Shown here: one piece after another, positions 1 to 9,120 of the stretch
How positions within the stretch are numbered: position 1 is the stretch's first letter
Layout of the letters: each line of letters opens with the position of its first letter
Assembly (NCBI GenBank): GCA_963930655.1
Contig: OZ005605.1
Span: 20,653,501-20,717,500 of the forward strand
From: Myrica gale
Taxonomy: Eukaryota > Streptophyta > Magnoliopsida > Fagales > Myricaceae
Length of the DNA stretch: 64,000 nt
Reading direction: 5' to 3'
Notes under the pieces: generated by a model
Told to the model about the DNA's origin: nothing
Databases searched by the model: none
Seen by the model: only the letters and a program-made list of their open reading frames with translations
Translations under genes and position numbers: made by a program

Positions 1-416
1 CGGTCAAAGCAAATGACAGATCAATAACTCACATTCTGCAGAATGTATAGTAACCAGTGGGAAAGCAAACATAAAAAGGCTACATATGAAACGTCCACCT
101 AGAAAGCAAAAACCACACATCCTTGCCACAACACGACAACCCAGCAGACACAAAAGCAGCAGATCTGGCCACCAGAACACAGAAAGGCAACATATGAAAC
201 GTCCCCGCCGCCACCAACAAACAATACAGCAGCTACCCCTGCTTTCCAAGCATATCGAGCACGACTAGAAAAGCCACCACAACACACCCATGTCACAAAG
301 GACATCCCAGCCAGCAACAACCTACACAAATCATCTTTGCATGACAATATATATAGACCCAGCATATACAGTAGGCATGAAAACAAAGAGATGAGGCATG
401 CACAATATTATCACAC
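1..416. other. Unannotated left edge
   Basis: No gene is recognised. Open frames here are short and low in complexity. A short direct repeat (ACATATGAAACGTCC) occurs near 83 and 190. The last bases include ATCACAC, which recurs just after position 1092 and forms the target duplication of the next element. Confidence 0.4.
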
Positions 417-1092
417 CAGGGCCGGCTCAAACCAAATGGGGTCTAAGGCAAAATAAATTATTATGTTTTTTTATATAAAATTTAGGGAAATTTGCTTTTT
501 AGTCCTTAGGTTTTAACCCATTTTCATTTTTAGTCATGAATTTTAGAGGGTCAAAATTTTAGTCCTTGAACTTTCATCTTTGTAAAATCTAGTCCTTCCG
601 TCAGTCTGCCGTCAAATTTGTACCGGTCGACCGCTACATGAAGCGGACGACCGCTCACTTTCAAAACATATATCCGATCGACCGCTTCAAAATTGACGGT
701 CGACCGGTACAAAAATTGACGGCAAACTGACGGTAGGACTAAATTTTACTAAGATGAAAGTTCAAGGACTAAAATTTTGAAGGTTGAAAGTTAAGGACTA
801 AAATTAAAAAGGGCCCAAAACCTAAGGACTAAAAAACAAATTTCCCTAAAATTTAATATAAAATATTTAAAATTATTAAATTTAATATAAAATATTCAAA
901 TGTCTCATTAATTATTTTTTATGAAGCCCTCATACATGACATAAAGGCCTCATAATTAGAACAATTAAGAAATTTACAAGGCATTTTTTTTCTCTTTGAA
1001 CAAAGTTCAAAAATATCTAAAAAGAAATTATGAGGCCTTAAAGAAATATATCAGACCACAGCCTAAGTTGTCTTACCCTTGAGCCGGCCCTG
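417..1092. mobile_element. hAT-like non-autonomous DNA transposon
   Basis: The ends form a 14-bp perfect inverted repeat (CAGGGCCGGCTCAA at the left, its reverse complement at the right), typical in style of plant hAT elements. It is flanked by a 7-bp direct repeat ATCACAC (410-416 and 1093-1099). No transposase is encoded. The interior is AT-rich and holds a second, palindromic element at 485-846, which must have inserted later. The hAT assignment rests on the terminus and duplication length, so the superfamily is likely but not proven. Confidence 0.75.
485..846. mobile_element. Mutator-like foldback MITE nested in the hAT-like element
   Basis: The left end GGGAAATTTG and right end CAAATTTCCC are inverted repeats, and most of the element folds back on itself (the 'tagtcctta' blocks near 500-590 pair with 'taaggacta' blocks near 735-835). 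It is flanked by a perfect 9-bp target duplication TAAAATTTA (476-484 and 847-855), the length expected for the Mutator superfamily. It has no coding capacity. The 'no/little coding, rGGAcTAaA' repeats resemble those of the elements at 2484 and 10506. Confidence 0.8.
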
Positions 1093-1594
1093 ATCACACC
1101 ATAGTATGGAGCTCCCGGGATATCCCCAGAATGCCCCATTTCTCCAAGCAAGAAATGCAGCTGGTCTAACTTTATTTCTCTGTGCTTCCCTGTAACAGTC
1201 AGGAGTTCGGAGCATTTCAATTCATGTTGGTTGCCTAGGAGTGACGATGTTCTGTTCTAAAGTGTTAGAAGTGCTCATGAATTCCCTCCTTGAAGAGCCT
1301 TCGTTCACATCCGATGTGTCTTATCTCATGTTCGATGTGTCTACCAGAGTTAGAGCTATTCCTTCATTCTTGACACGGAACTGCCTTACAAGTTCAATCG
1401 TCATCTTCCAACCACTCTCACTTGTGACTGCCAGAGTTGGAGCCCTTACGAGATTGTTGAAAGAAATGCTTCTCCCCACTCTAATAATCACCTTCTTCCA
1501 AACGCCACCACCACCTTGACTCTCGTTTCCTTTGTAAGCATCTTGATGATGCTGATGATTTCTGTAAGCGCTTCAGGGATAGTAGAAGACAAAT
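1093..1594. other. Unrecognised DNA with a coding-like stretch on the minus strand
   Basis: Read on the minus strand, about 1510 to 1325 gives a fairly long frame with the residues GVWKKVIIRVGRSISFNNLV followed by a stop. The composition looks protein-like, but I do not recognise a family. It may be a gene relic or retroelement gag/ORF1 debris. The opposite strand frame (1241-1519) looks like its shadow. Confidence 0.25.
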
Positions 1595-1819
1595 GAGATC
1601 GGATTGCCTCCGAAGGCAATCCTTTCCGGATGGCCGGATGCTGGCCATCCGGCCATCCAACGGTTGGGAGCCCGGGCAGGGTGCTGCCCGGCCAGGTATG
1701 GGTCCCGGGCGGGACCCACCCTGCTCTTGGGCTCCCGACCGTAAAATGTCTGGATGGACGGCATCCAGCCGTTCATCCTTCCATCCGGAACGGATTGCCT
1801 TCGGAGGCAATCCGTTCTC
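1595..1819. mobile_element. GC-rich foldback element (Mutator-like MITE)
   Basis: A 225-bp palindromic element. Its ends GAGATCGGATTGCCTCCGAA and the reverse complement of GGCAATCCGTTCTC match except for one base, and the termini are themselves palindromic (GGATTGCC..GGCAATCC), so each arm can form its own hairpin. The flanks carry a perfect 10-bp duplication GAAGACAAAT (1585-1594 and 1820-1829), which continues one more base (G). The element is very GC-rich against AT-rich surroundings. The 9-10-bp duplication suggests the Mutator superfamily. Confidence 0.8.
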
Positions 1820-2132
1820 GAAGACAAATGGTAGAGGTGGCAAAAGATATTAGTTAGACCCAAAAGCACTTCGAGTTCAGGCTATCATTTTTTGCTGGAA
1901 GTTATGTTAGGTGAACACTCGTGAGGAAGTTAACCATTCATTCTCCACTGACGCAGTACTCTACTCTTCGACAGGTTGAGGATGGCTGCAGAAAAATCGC
2001 TGGCAGATGGCGAGCCTTTCTGGAAGACCTGGGTGGGAGCAAGAGAAAATTTCTTTTAGTTCTTTTTGGGAGTAGATGTAACACTAGAAATTAGCTTCCA
2101 TTTTTGAATTGAGTTAGGTTTTTGTTAGGTCT
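1820..2132. other. Unannotated flanking DNA
   Basis: Host sequence between the GC-rich foldback and the Copia solo LTR. A plus-strand frame near 1965-2060 reads protein-like (RQVEDGCRKIAGRWRAFLE) but is short and unassigned. The last five bases, GGTCT, are the left target duplication of the LTR that follows. Confidence 0.3.
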
Positions 2133-2483
2133 TGTTGGTTTTGTGCACAATCGGAATTTTGATGATTTCAATAAATAGATTAAGTTTTTAAAATGAACAT
2201 CTTACAAAGACGATTTGATGAAAGAGCCAAAGTCTTGAAGAAAGAAGAACAAGAAGATGCAAGGAGCTCAAAAGTGAAGATTCACTTTAGACAAGGATTA
2301 TGAATCACACTTGCATATCTTTCAAAACGTGCATAAACCGTTTTAAGTTTTGTTTGAAAGATTAAAATATTTTTAAAAGTTTCAAAACACCCTAAACAAA
2401 CTCTCAACCCTTTCATATACGTATGAGAAGTAATGCTTTAAAATTAGGTGTTTAAAAGTAGTCAAAAACATGGTTTTAAAATA

Positions 2484-2716
2484 GGGATAAATGCAAAATT
2501 AATCTCTGTGATATACGTCAAAATAGAATTAGTCTTCGTGATAACAAAAGTATACAATTAGTCCCTCTGATTTTAGAAATGGATAAAATCAGTCTCTGAT
2601 GGGAGGACCAATGACAAACGAAACTGAAATTACAAGGACTAATTTTATGCTTTTGTTATCACAAGGACTAATTCGATTTTAGCGTATATCACAGGGACTG
2701 ATTTTGCATTTATCTC
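2484..2716. mobile_element. Mutator-like foldback MITE inside the Copia LTR
   Basis: Inverted termini GGGATAAATGCAAAAT and ATTTTGCATTTATCTC (one mismatch), foldback interior built from 'rggactaat' blocks, and a perfect 9-bp duplication TTTAAAATA (2475-2483 and 2717-2725). It is the same family as the copy at 10506-10708. No coding capacity. Confidence 0.85.
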
Positions 2717-2782
2717 TTTAAAATAACCGGACTGTGCTTAAGTTGAAGCTGTCGGCCGGCCTTCGACCGCTTGGTATAGCAG

Positions 2783-4240
2783 TGTGAGGACCCGATCTTT
2801 TAAAAGAGAAAAGATTGTTTTGCAAGGCTGAGATTCGAACCCAGATGCGTAGGAGAAGAGAGGCAAAGCTGGACCACTGAGGCGCCTTCGCTTTTTCTTT
2901 ATACGGTGAAGTTTTATTTTACTTAAACACGTTTTGCTCGAATTGGATTTTTAAGTAAAACGGTGTGTTTTGATCTTCTTCTTCCACAAACTTTAGAATC
3001 TCGATTCTTCTGCCCTAGCCGCCATTTTCAACCCTTCAGTTTCTCTCTCATCAATTTAATCCGCTCTTTTCGATTTTCATCCGTTTTAGCACATTTTTGA
3101 CTGATTTTCGTGGCCTTTCAACTCCATGGTGTAAATCTCAAAGCTTCTCAGTAAATCATTCTAGTTATAGTGGTTAATGAAGGATTTTGAAAGGGCATGT
3201 TATTCATTGATTTTCGGCCAAAACTCGCCTATAAAAAGAGACCTTCTGCTCAGAGATTATTCATATCACTCAATTTCGGGCTATTCTCCATTTTGAGTTC
3301 TCCCCTCTCTCTCTCTCTAAGTCAATTTCGGCCATTGATGAGTTTCTCGATTTTCTTCGGATCTTTTGGTCTGCAATACATGGATTCTAGGGTGGTTCAA
3401 TTGTTGAAGAAAATCGGGTAAGCGGAGCTACTATACTGTTTTTCTTCGAAAATGACGAACAAGTTTTCATAAAAGGATTTTGTGAAAATTTGTTTTATTG
3501 CAAGCTTATGTTATTCTGAAAACAAATGTGGATTTTGAAAAGACATACTGAGATCTATTTATATTACTGTTATGAATTCTTTCTTAAAGATTTTGTATTA
3601 TGCTGAAGATTGTTTCTGTTTTTTATTTTGATTTATGATATTATATATTATATTGTTTTCAAACCTCGAGGCAATGTTCTGTTACTGATTACTATTGTTG
3701 TTGGTACCAACTTACTGATTACTGAGTGCACTCATTCTTCGGATTGGTTTCTGTGTGGGTTTCTCCCTAGTGCACACTTAGCGTACGTGACTAAGTCTTA
3801 GTAGGAAAAATTTCACTTACTGTTGGCTTAATTCGGTTTGGCCGCCGGTTAAGTCGTTGCACAACCCTACCACAGGTGTTAATGTGGCTTACTGTTAATG
3901 TCAAATGAGATTTTCTGAAAAGCTATTTTATTTTCTGCATTTCTGGTCACTAAATTGAGTCTTATTGTTAAAGAAAAGAATATATATTTTTATTCTCTGC
4001 TTAATGAGTTGTCGAACTCACTCCGTTATTATTTTCCCTACTTTCAGAGATTTTTGAAGAACGTGACAATGATGATACTTAGATGGCATGCGGGCGAAGA
4101 GTAGTATTGTTTTGGAAATTGTACAAGTTTCTGTTTCAAAAGCATTAACATTTGGACGATGTTTTGTTTCGAATAAAGAAGATAATTTTTTTTCAAGTTG
4201 TTTTATTGAAAATTTCATTGTTGATTTTTGTGGCGTGACA
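2783..4240 (+). mobile_element. Gypsy-type solo LTR inside the Copia LTR
   Basis: Begins TGTGAGGACCCGAT and ends TGGCGTGACA, the TG...CA signature and wording common in plant Gypsy LTRs. The flanks are AGCAG (2778-2782) and AGCGG (4241-4245), a 5-bp duplication with one mismatch. The Copia LTR resumes on both sides with its GCGGTCGACCGG-type motifs. Near 2826-2884 there is a degenerate tRNA-like patch on the minus strand (box-B-like GGTTCGAATCTC), often seen in such LTRs. A TATA-like CTATAAAAAG lies near 3230. No internal genes are present. Confidence 0.7.
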
Positions 4241-4680
4241 AGCGGTCGACCGGTTGATTTTTAAATATAGCTGTTAAGCTTCTGACAATATGACCGTTGG
4301 GTAACGGCAACTTGAAGCGATCGACCGACTCGTTTTAACAGAATACTTTAACGGCTATAAACGACTAGTTTTCATATGTGGCCTATAAATACACATTCAT
4401 AACGTCTAAAATGAATAAACCAACGACTACATATCATTTATACTACTTGAGAAATATTATAAACCTTCATATTCTACATTTCTCATATCATTCACACAAA
4501 ACACACTTTCATATCATTCTTTGTGTGAATAAAGAGATAGAGATTTCCACTTTTATATTCACTCTTTGAGAGAGTCTTGTTCCTCAATCTTCCTATCAAA
4601 AGAGGTGTTTCCTTTAGTGAGGTTGTGCACTAAAGAAGAAGCTCTGAGAGTGTATATCTCAAGCTTGGTGAGGTTGTGAG

Positions 4681-5723
4681 TAGGGCTGTATAATGCCACC
4701 GGAAAATTTCGGTGGCACCGGTACCGGCACCGGGTTTCCGGTTTTTGGTCTAACCGGTGCCGGTGTAGGTTTGGTTTTTTGAAAAAACCGGCGGTTCCTG
4801 GTTTAACCGGCACTGGGTTTCCCGGTGTAGGTTAAACCGGGATTTTTTTTTTTAGTTTTTTTATTTTAATTTCTACTCAATAGTTTAAACTTTAGTTTTA
4901 CCTCAAGACATAATATTCTAGAAGCATGACAAGGTTTACTCAATAGTTTAGTTTCACTTGAATATTTGAGATTTGTTGTTGGTTTTGTCTAATCAAATTC
5001 TTACATTCAAGTTACCAAGAAGCTTGCTAGGTGAATGAACTAGTTATTTAGAATTTTGGTAGAAAAATTACAAATTTATTGTATTTAAAAGGGTATATAT
5101 GAAGGCATTGAAATTATAATTAAAGAGTTTAATGTCAAACTTTGGTAAGTACATCGCATAATATAAGTCAAGAGGTCGAGATTCTACCACAAAAAAATTT
5201 AAATCAATGTATTAGTTTAAGAGTTTTTATGAAATACTAACAAATTGTCTAAATTTTAAAATTGACAAATCACTATTAAATTTATACCATGCTTGCAAAC
5301 AAATTGTTATTGATTTGTTAATTAGAAGAAAAACACATATTCTCCCATCTAAGTGTTGTTAGGGTCTAAACTGAATTTTTCAAAAGATAATAGTTTCTAT
5401 TTACAGTGACGTCTCTATTATTTTGGACTTTAAATTCTCATCTTATCTTTTAAGATGATCTTTAATTTTATTGATTTTGGAATTTGGATTTCATTAGTTT
5501 AGATTTTATTGATATGTGATTAATGGACCAAAAGAAAAAAGAAAAAAATACATTGGGCTAAGTACGTAAAATGTTAAAAAAATGGCTCAATATTAATATA
5601 GGATAACCGGAAACCGCTACCGCTAAACCGCCACCGCTAAGGGCCGGTTTTTTCCCTTAACGGTGTAGGTGTAGGTGGTAATTTTTTCAAAACCGGCACC
5701 TACACCGGGGTTGTACAGCCCTA
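4681..5723. mobile_element. Non-autonomous hAT element with ACCGG-rich ends
   Basis: Inverted termini TAGGGCTGTA and TACAGCCCTA with a perfect 8-bp duplication GTTGTGAG (4673-4680 and 5724-5731), diagnostic of hAT. Both ends (about 4695-4850 and 5605-5710) are packed with ACCGG/CACCGG motifs in opposite orientation, probably subterminal transposase-binding sites. The roughly 750-bp middle is AT-rich and non-coding. It interrupts the Copia LTR cleanly. Confidence 0.9.
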
Positions 5724-6138
5724 GTTGTGAGTGGTGAGCCAGAAAAACCACTTGAGTGAGTTTGTGTGTTGAGCCCGAGAAAACACTTGTACAGTTCTCT
5801 AGCACCCGGAAGCTAGAGTGTAAGCTATTGGAGAATAGTGAAAAACTTCAAGGCTCAGTGAAAAGAGCTTGAGGGGTGGATGTAGGCGGGTTTGCCGAAC
5901 CACCTAAAAATCAAGTGTTTGCTTCTCTTGCCCTTCTCTTTACTTTTAGCACATATTTATACTTGTTTCATATTTATACTTGTGCTAAATTAGTAATGAC
6001 TTTGTAAACACGTCTTTGTGGGTTTAAAGCGAAAAGTTTAGAAAATCAATTCACCCCCTCTTGGGTTGCCTTAATCCTAAGACTCACAGGTCTCATTTTG
6101 AATTTATTATATGATTGAGATAATGGTAAGGTTACCAA

Positions 6139-6551
6139 TAGGGGTGTCCAAAAAACCGGCCCGGACCGGACCGGACCGGCCAAACCGGTTGACTTCCGGT
6201 TGACCGAACCGGTAAACCGGTGTATTCCGGTCCGGTTCCGGGTTACCCTCATGAAAACCCGGGACCGGACCGAAGTATACCTCTCCAAACCGGCCCAAAC
6301 CGGAAATTGGCCCAAAATGGCAAGGCCCAACCCAAAAACCGGCCCAAAATGGCATGGCCCAACCAAAAACCGGCCCAAAATGGCATGGTCCAAACCGACC
6401 CAGACCGGACCGGTTAAACCGAAAACCGGACCGGACCGGTCCGGTTCTTATAACCGGTCCGGTCCGGTCCGGTCTATATACTTTGAAAAAGTTCCGGTTT
6501 GGCCGGCCAAACCGGACCGAACCGGACCGGACCGGCTGTTGGACACCCCTA
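6139..6551. mobile_element. ACCGG-rich hAT MITE, copy A
   Basis: Termini TAGGGGTGTCC and GGACACCCCTA are perfect inverted repeats, flanked by an 8-bp duplication GTTACCAA (6131-6138 and 6552-6559). The ends are dense in ACCGG/CCGGT and the middle holds about three copies of a 31-bp unit (CGGCCCAAAATGGCATGGCC...). Long open frames on both strands here are a by-product of the repeat and are not genes. Confidence 0.9.
6302..6400. repeat. 31-bp minisatellite inside hAT MITE copy A
   Basis: About three units of a 31-bp motif (core CGGCCCAAAATGGCATGG). The same unit is repeated in the neighbouring MITE at about 6700-6850. Confidence 0.7.
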
Positions 6552-6562
6552 GTTACCAACTA

Positions 6563-6967
6563 TAGGCCTGTCCACCAAACCGGCATGACCGGCCGGACCG
6601 GACCGAGACCGGTATACTCCGGTCCGGTACCGGGTTATCCATGTGAAAACTGGACTTAGACCGGAGTATACCTTTCTAAACCGGCCCAAACCAGAAACTG
6701 ACCCAAAATAGCACGGCCCAACCCCAAAACTGGCCCAAAATGGCACGACCCACCCCAAAACCGGCCCAAAATGGCACGACCCACCCCAAAACCGGCCCAA
6801 AATGGCACGGCCCACCCCAAAATCGGCCCAAAATGGCATGGCCCAAACCGATCCAAACCGGCCCAGACCGAACCGGTGAAACCGGGGACCGAACAGGTCT
6901 ATATACTCTACAAAATGGCCGGCAAAACCGGACTGAATCGGCCCGGACCGAAACTTGGACAGGCCTA
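6563..6967. mobile_element. ACCGG-rich hAT MITE, copy B
   Basis: Termini TAGGCCTGTCC and GGACAGGCCTA are perfect inverted repeats, flanked by an 8-bp duplication ACCAACTA (6555-6562 and 6968-6975). The left duplication overlaps the right duplication of copy A by five bases, so both inserted within the same 12-bp target, GTTACCAACTAT. Which of the two came first cannot be read from the sequence. Confidence 0.9.
6700..6850. repeat. 31-bp minisatellite inside hAT MITE copy B
   Basis: Four to five units of a 31-bp motif (core CGGCCCAAAATGGCACG, then ACCCACCCCAAAAC), related to the array in copy A. Confidence 0.75.
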
Positions 6968-6975
6968 ACCAACTA

Positions 6976-7901
6976 TCTTGATAACTTGGTTATTTTTTGA
7001 GATTTTAATACTTTTATCCTATTAGGAATTAGGTTGCTAAATTACTCCGTCTATCTTGTAGTTTTCACAATAGAATTGTTGTTCTCTAATACTCTTTATC
7101 TTTCTTTGTGAGTCTATAAAAAGATTGATTAAATAATACTGAAGGAAGCCAAATTTTAAATAAGTTTTAAGTTTATTAAGAGATTCAAGACACCTCGAAT
7201 CGCCTTACTATAGAAGACATATTTTTCTCGCATTAAAGCAAATTTACTATAGAAGACCTGTTTTTCTTGAATTAAACCAAATTAAGAATTTTGTTTGTTT
7301 GCTCTACAAAATCAACACCTTACTTATTGTAGGCACAACTGCTAGCCACAGACCTGTTATGCAAAGAAAGCAATGCATCCACTAAGGTACAGTTGCTTCT
7401 TAATTTTTAAGCTCTACTTTTGTGTCCAGTCATCTTCTACCAGCATTTTAAGCATAAGCAATAAATTGAATGGACATCTGAAACTGACATTACTTTTGGC
7501 CACTGGACTCCCTTTCTTATTCTAGTCGCATTTATGATACTCGAGTTTTAAACTTTAATAAGAAACAGTTGCTCATTTTATTGAAGCTCAAAGAATATGC
7601 AGAATCAGACTCCACTCTCAAATTTATGACACACGAAAAGCACAAGAGTGCACTTCAAACTAGAAATCTGGAATCCCTCAATCTCCCTCACTCTGTACTT
7701 GTACAAGAAAAGATGCACAACAAGCCAACCCTGTCTTCAATGAATGCTTTGAAGAACTGGGCTTGCAAATATTTATTTTTATGTACAATCTGACCCGAGA
7801 TCAGATAAGCAAATTTCCAATCTTTCTAAAACCTAAACCAATCTACACCAACAACAGCAATAAATACGTGATCTATTTACGGAACCCTTGGAGACTCAAT
7901 G
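6976..7901. other. Spacer and probable 3' flank of the F-box gene
   Basis: AT-rich, with no gene recognised. The part closest to 7901 is presumably the 3' UTR of the minus-strand F-box gene. Open frames such as 7569-7793 have no recognisable content. Confidence 0.4.
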
Positions 7902-8687
7902 TCATGCCTCAGTTTCCATGAAAAGAGCTTTCCTCGGCCAGCGTTCTTCATCTGAAGAGAACAATGCCACTGAAATGTCGGCAAGCTTCTTCTTGTTCAG
8001 CCTTGACCCAAGATGCCGGAAGAGTTTCGGGGCACTTGGTGCTTCTATGTCATCGTACTCACTCGGATCTTCCAAATCAATCAGGGTCCCAAAAACACGG
8101 AACTTAGATGGTGTGCTATATGCGAAATGACATTGCTTCGCAATCAGAGTCTGTAATTGATAACACAAATCACAATCAATATCTACATTCATCCAACTAG
8201 CAAGGGATCCAAAACTTATCTAATGTGAATTAGTGACTGATGTAATCATGTAACATAGAACTTACAGCTTCTCTGATCCTTTTTGATACGTGGAAAAGAT
8301 GCTTCAAATCTTCATGATTTACGCCGCACAATATCCTAATCTGGAAAGGCAGAAACAGAAAAACTAAAATCACACACCGTTCAAACCTTCCAATTCACAA
8401 AGAGGTATATTCACCTCGAAATGGACGCTTGAAAATTTGGTACTAACCAGAATGTCCTGAGGACACGCTTCGAGATTAAACGTTTGAGGGTCCAGAACCA
8501 TTCTCTCAGTGCACTGGTTCTCTGAAGGAGTACTGGGAACCGAATTAATTGGCAAAACATCTAAATTTTCCGAAATCAGGATCCTTTTCCTCTTCAGCCC
8601 TAATCCCCGACCCTCAACAACCAGACCACCGTGCTTCGAACTCAAAGAATTGCCAAATCTATTTCCAAATGTCATTCCAAATATCAA
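7902..8687 (-). CDS. FBS1-like: F-box protein, FBS1 (F-box stress induced) type
   Basis: Three coding exons on the minus strand (8448-8687, 8266-8340, 7902-8150) give a 187-residue protein. Residues 75-105 form the short F-box (CPQDILIRILCGVNHEDLKH...VSKRIREA), followed by the family signatures HFAYSTP (113-119) and LADISVALF (161-169). These are typical of the small Arabidopsis FBS proteins, which join SCF ubiquitin ligases through SKP1 and respond to stress and hormones. The start was chosen at the only in-frame ATG before a long basic N-terminal region. An intron in the 5' leader is likely (donor near 8932, acceptor near 8723). No substrate can be inferred. The family call is firm; the gene number within the family is not. 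Confidence 0.9.
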
Positions 8688-9112
8688 ATTTCTATTACTT
8701 CCGATACTCCCGTTTCAATAATCTGCACCGATAGCATTACAAAAAGAAGGAAATCTCAGGATCATTGAGCAAGCAAATAAATCAGAAGCCGAAATAAGTA
8801 TAACACCACAGAGTAAGAGCCTAACAGTGCCTAATCAAAGAAAAGCAATATAGAAAAACCGATTTTTGGAAAGCAGGTGCAGAAAACCAATGAGATCCAT
8901 CGCCTAGTTAAAACTGGAAGACACATACTAACCTTTCTCTAAATAGGAAGTCCCCCGAGATTCTTGAGAGAAAGGCGTCTGTTACTATTTTCTGTCCCCG
9001 TGATTATGTGAAACCGCCTGCGTAGAACCGGGTACCTTGAACCTCTATAGTGTTTCCGCCTACGGACCGCTGCTATTTCAGTATTTCTAGAAAAAAACGA
9101 CCAGGTCCCGCA

Positions 9113-9119
9113 ATTTATA
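9113..9119 (-). promoter_or_regulatory. Possible TATA box of the F-box gene
   Basis: TATAAAT on the minus strand, about 180 bp before the inferred leader exon end at 8933. Position and sequence fit a plant TATA box, but no start site is known. Confidence 0.35.
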
Positions 9120-9120
9120 T

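Larger units (their letters stand above)
2133..6088 (+). mobile_element. Solo LTR of a Sirevirus-like Copia retrotransposon, broken by three insertions
   Basis: Starts TGTTGG and ends ACTCACA (TG...CA) and is flanked by a perfect 5-bp duplication GGTCT (2128-2132 and 6089-6093). Its features match Sirevirus-type Copia LTRs: repeated TCGACCG motifs, a TATA-like CCTATAAATA near 4381, a GGTGGATGTAGGCGGG motif near 5876 and a terminal AATTCACCCCCTCTTGGG near 6048. No internal retroviral genes are present, so this is a solo LTR left by recombination. Removing the MITE at 2484, the Gypsy LTR at 2783 and the hAT element at 4681 with their duplications leaves an LTR of about 1.2 kb. Confidence 0.85.

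Noticed and set aside
4..386. Cys/Trp-rich minus-strand frames at the left edge
   Set aside because: Low-complexity composition, no start context or homology that I can recognise, and a competing plus-strand frame.
2826..2884. tRNA gene on the minus strand
   Set aside because: Only box-A/B-like words are visible (GGTTCGAATCTC); no full cloverleaf, and it lies within a Gypsy-type LTR where such sequences are common.
6046..7000. Many long overlapping open frames on both strands (rich in GPVRSG, WHGP, GRFWGG)
   Set aside because: They are translations of ACCGG arrays and the 31-bp minisatellite inside two hAT MITEs. Frames are open on both strands because the repeat lacks stops.
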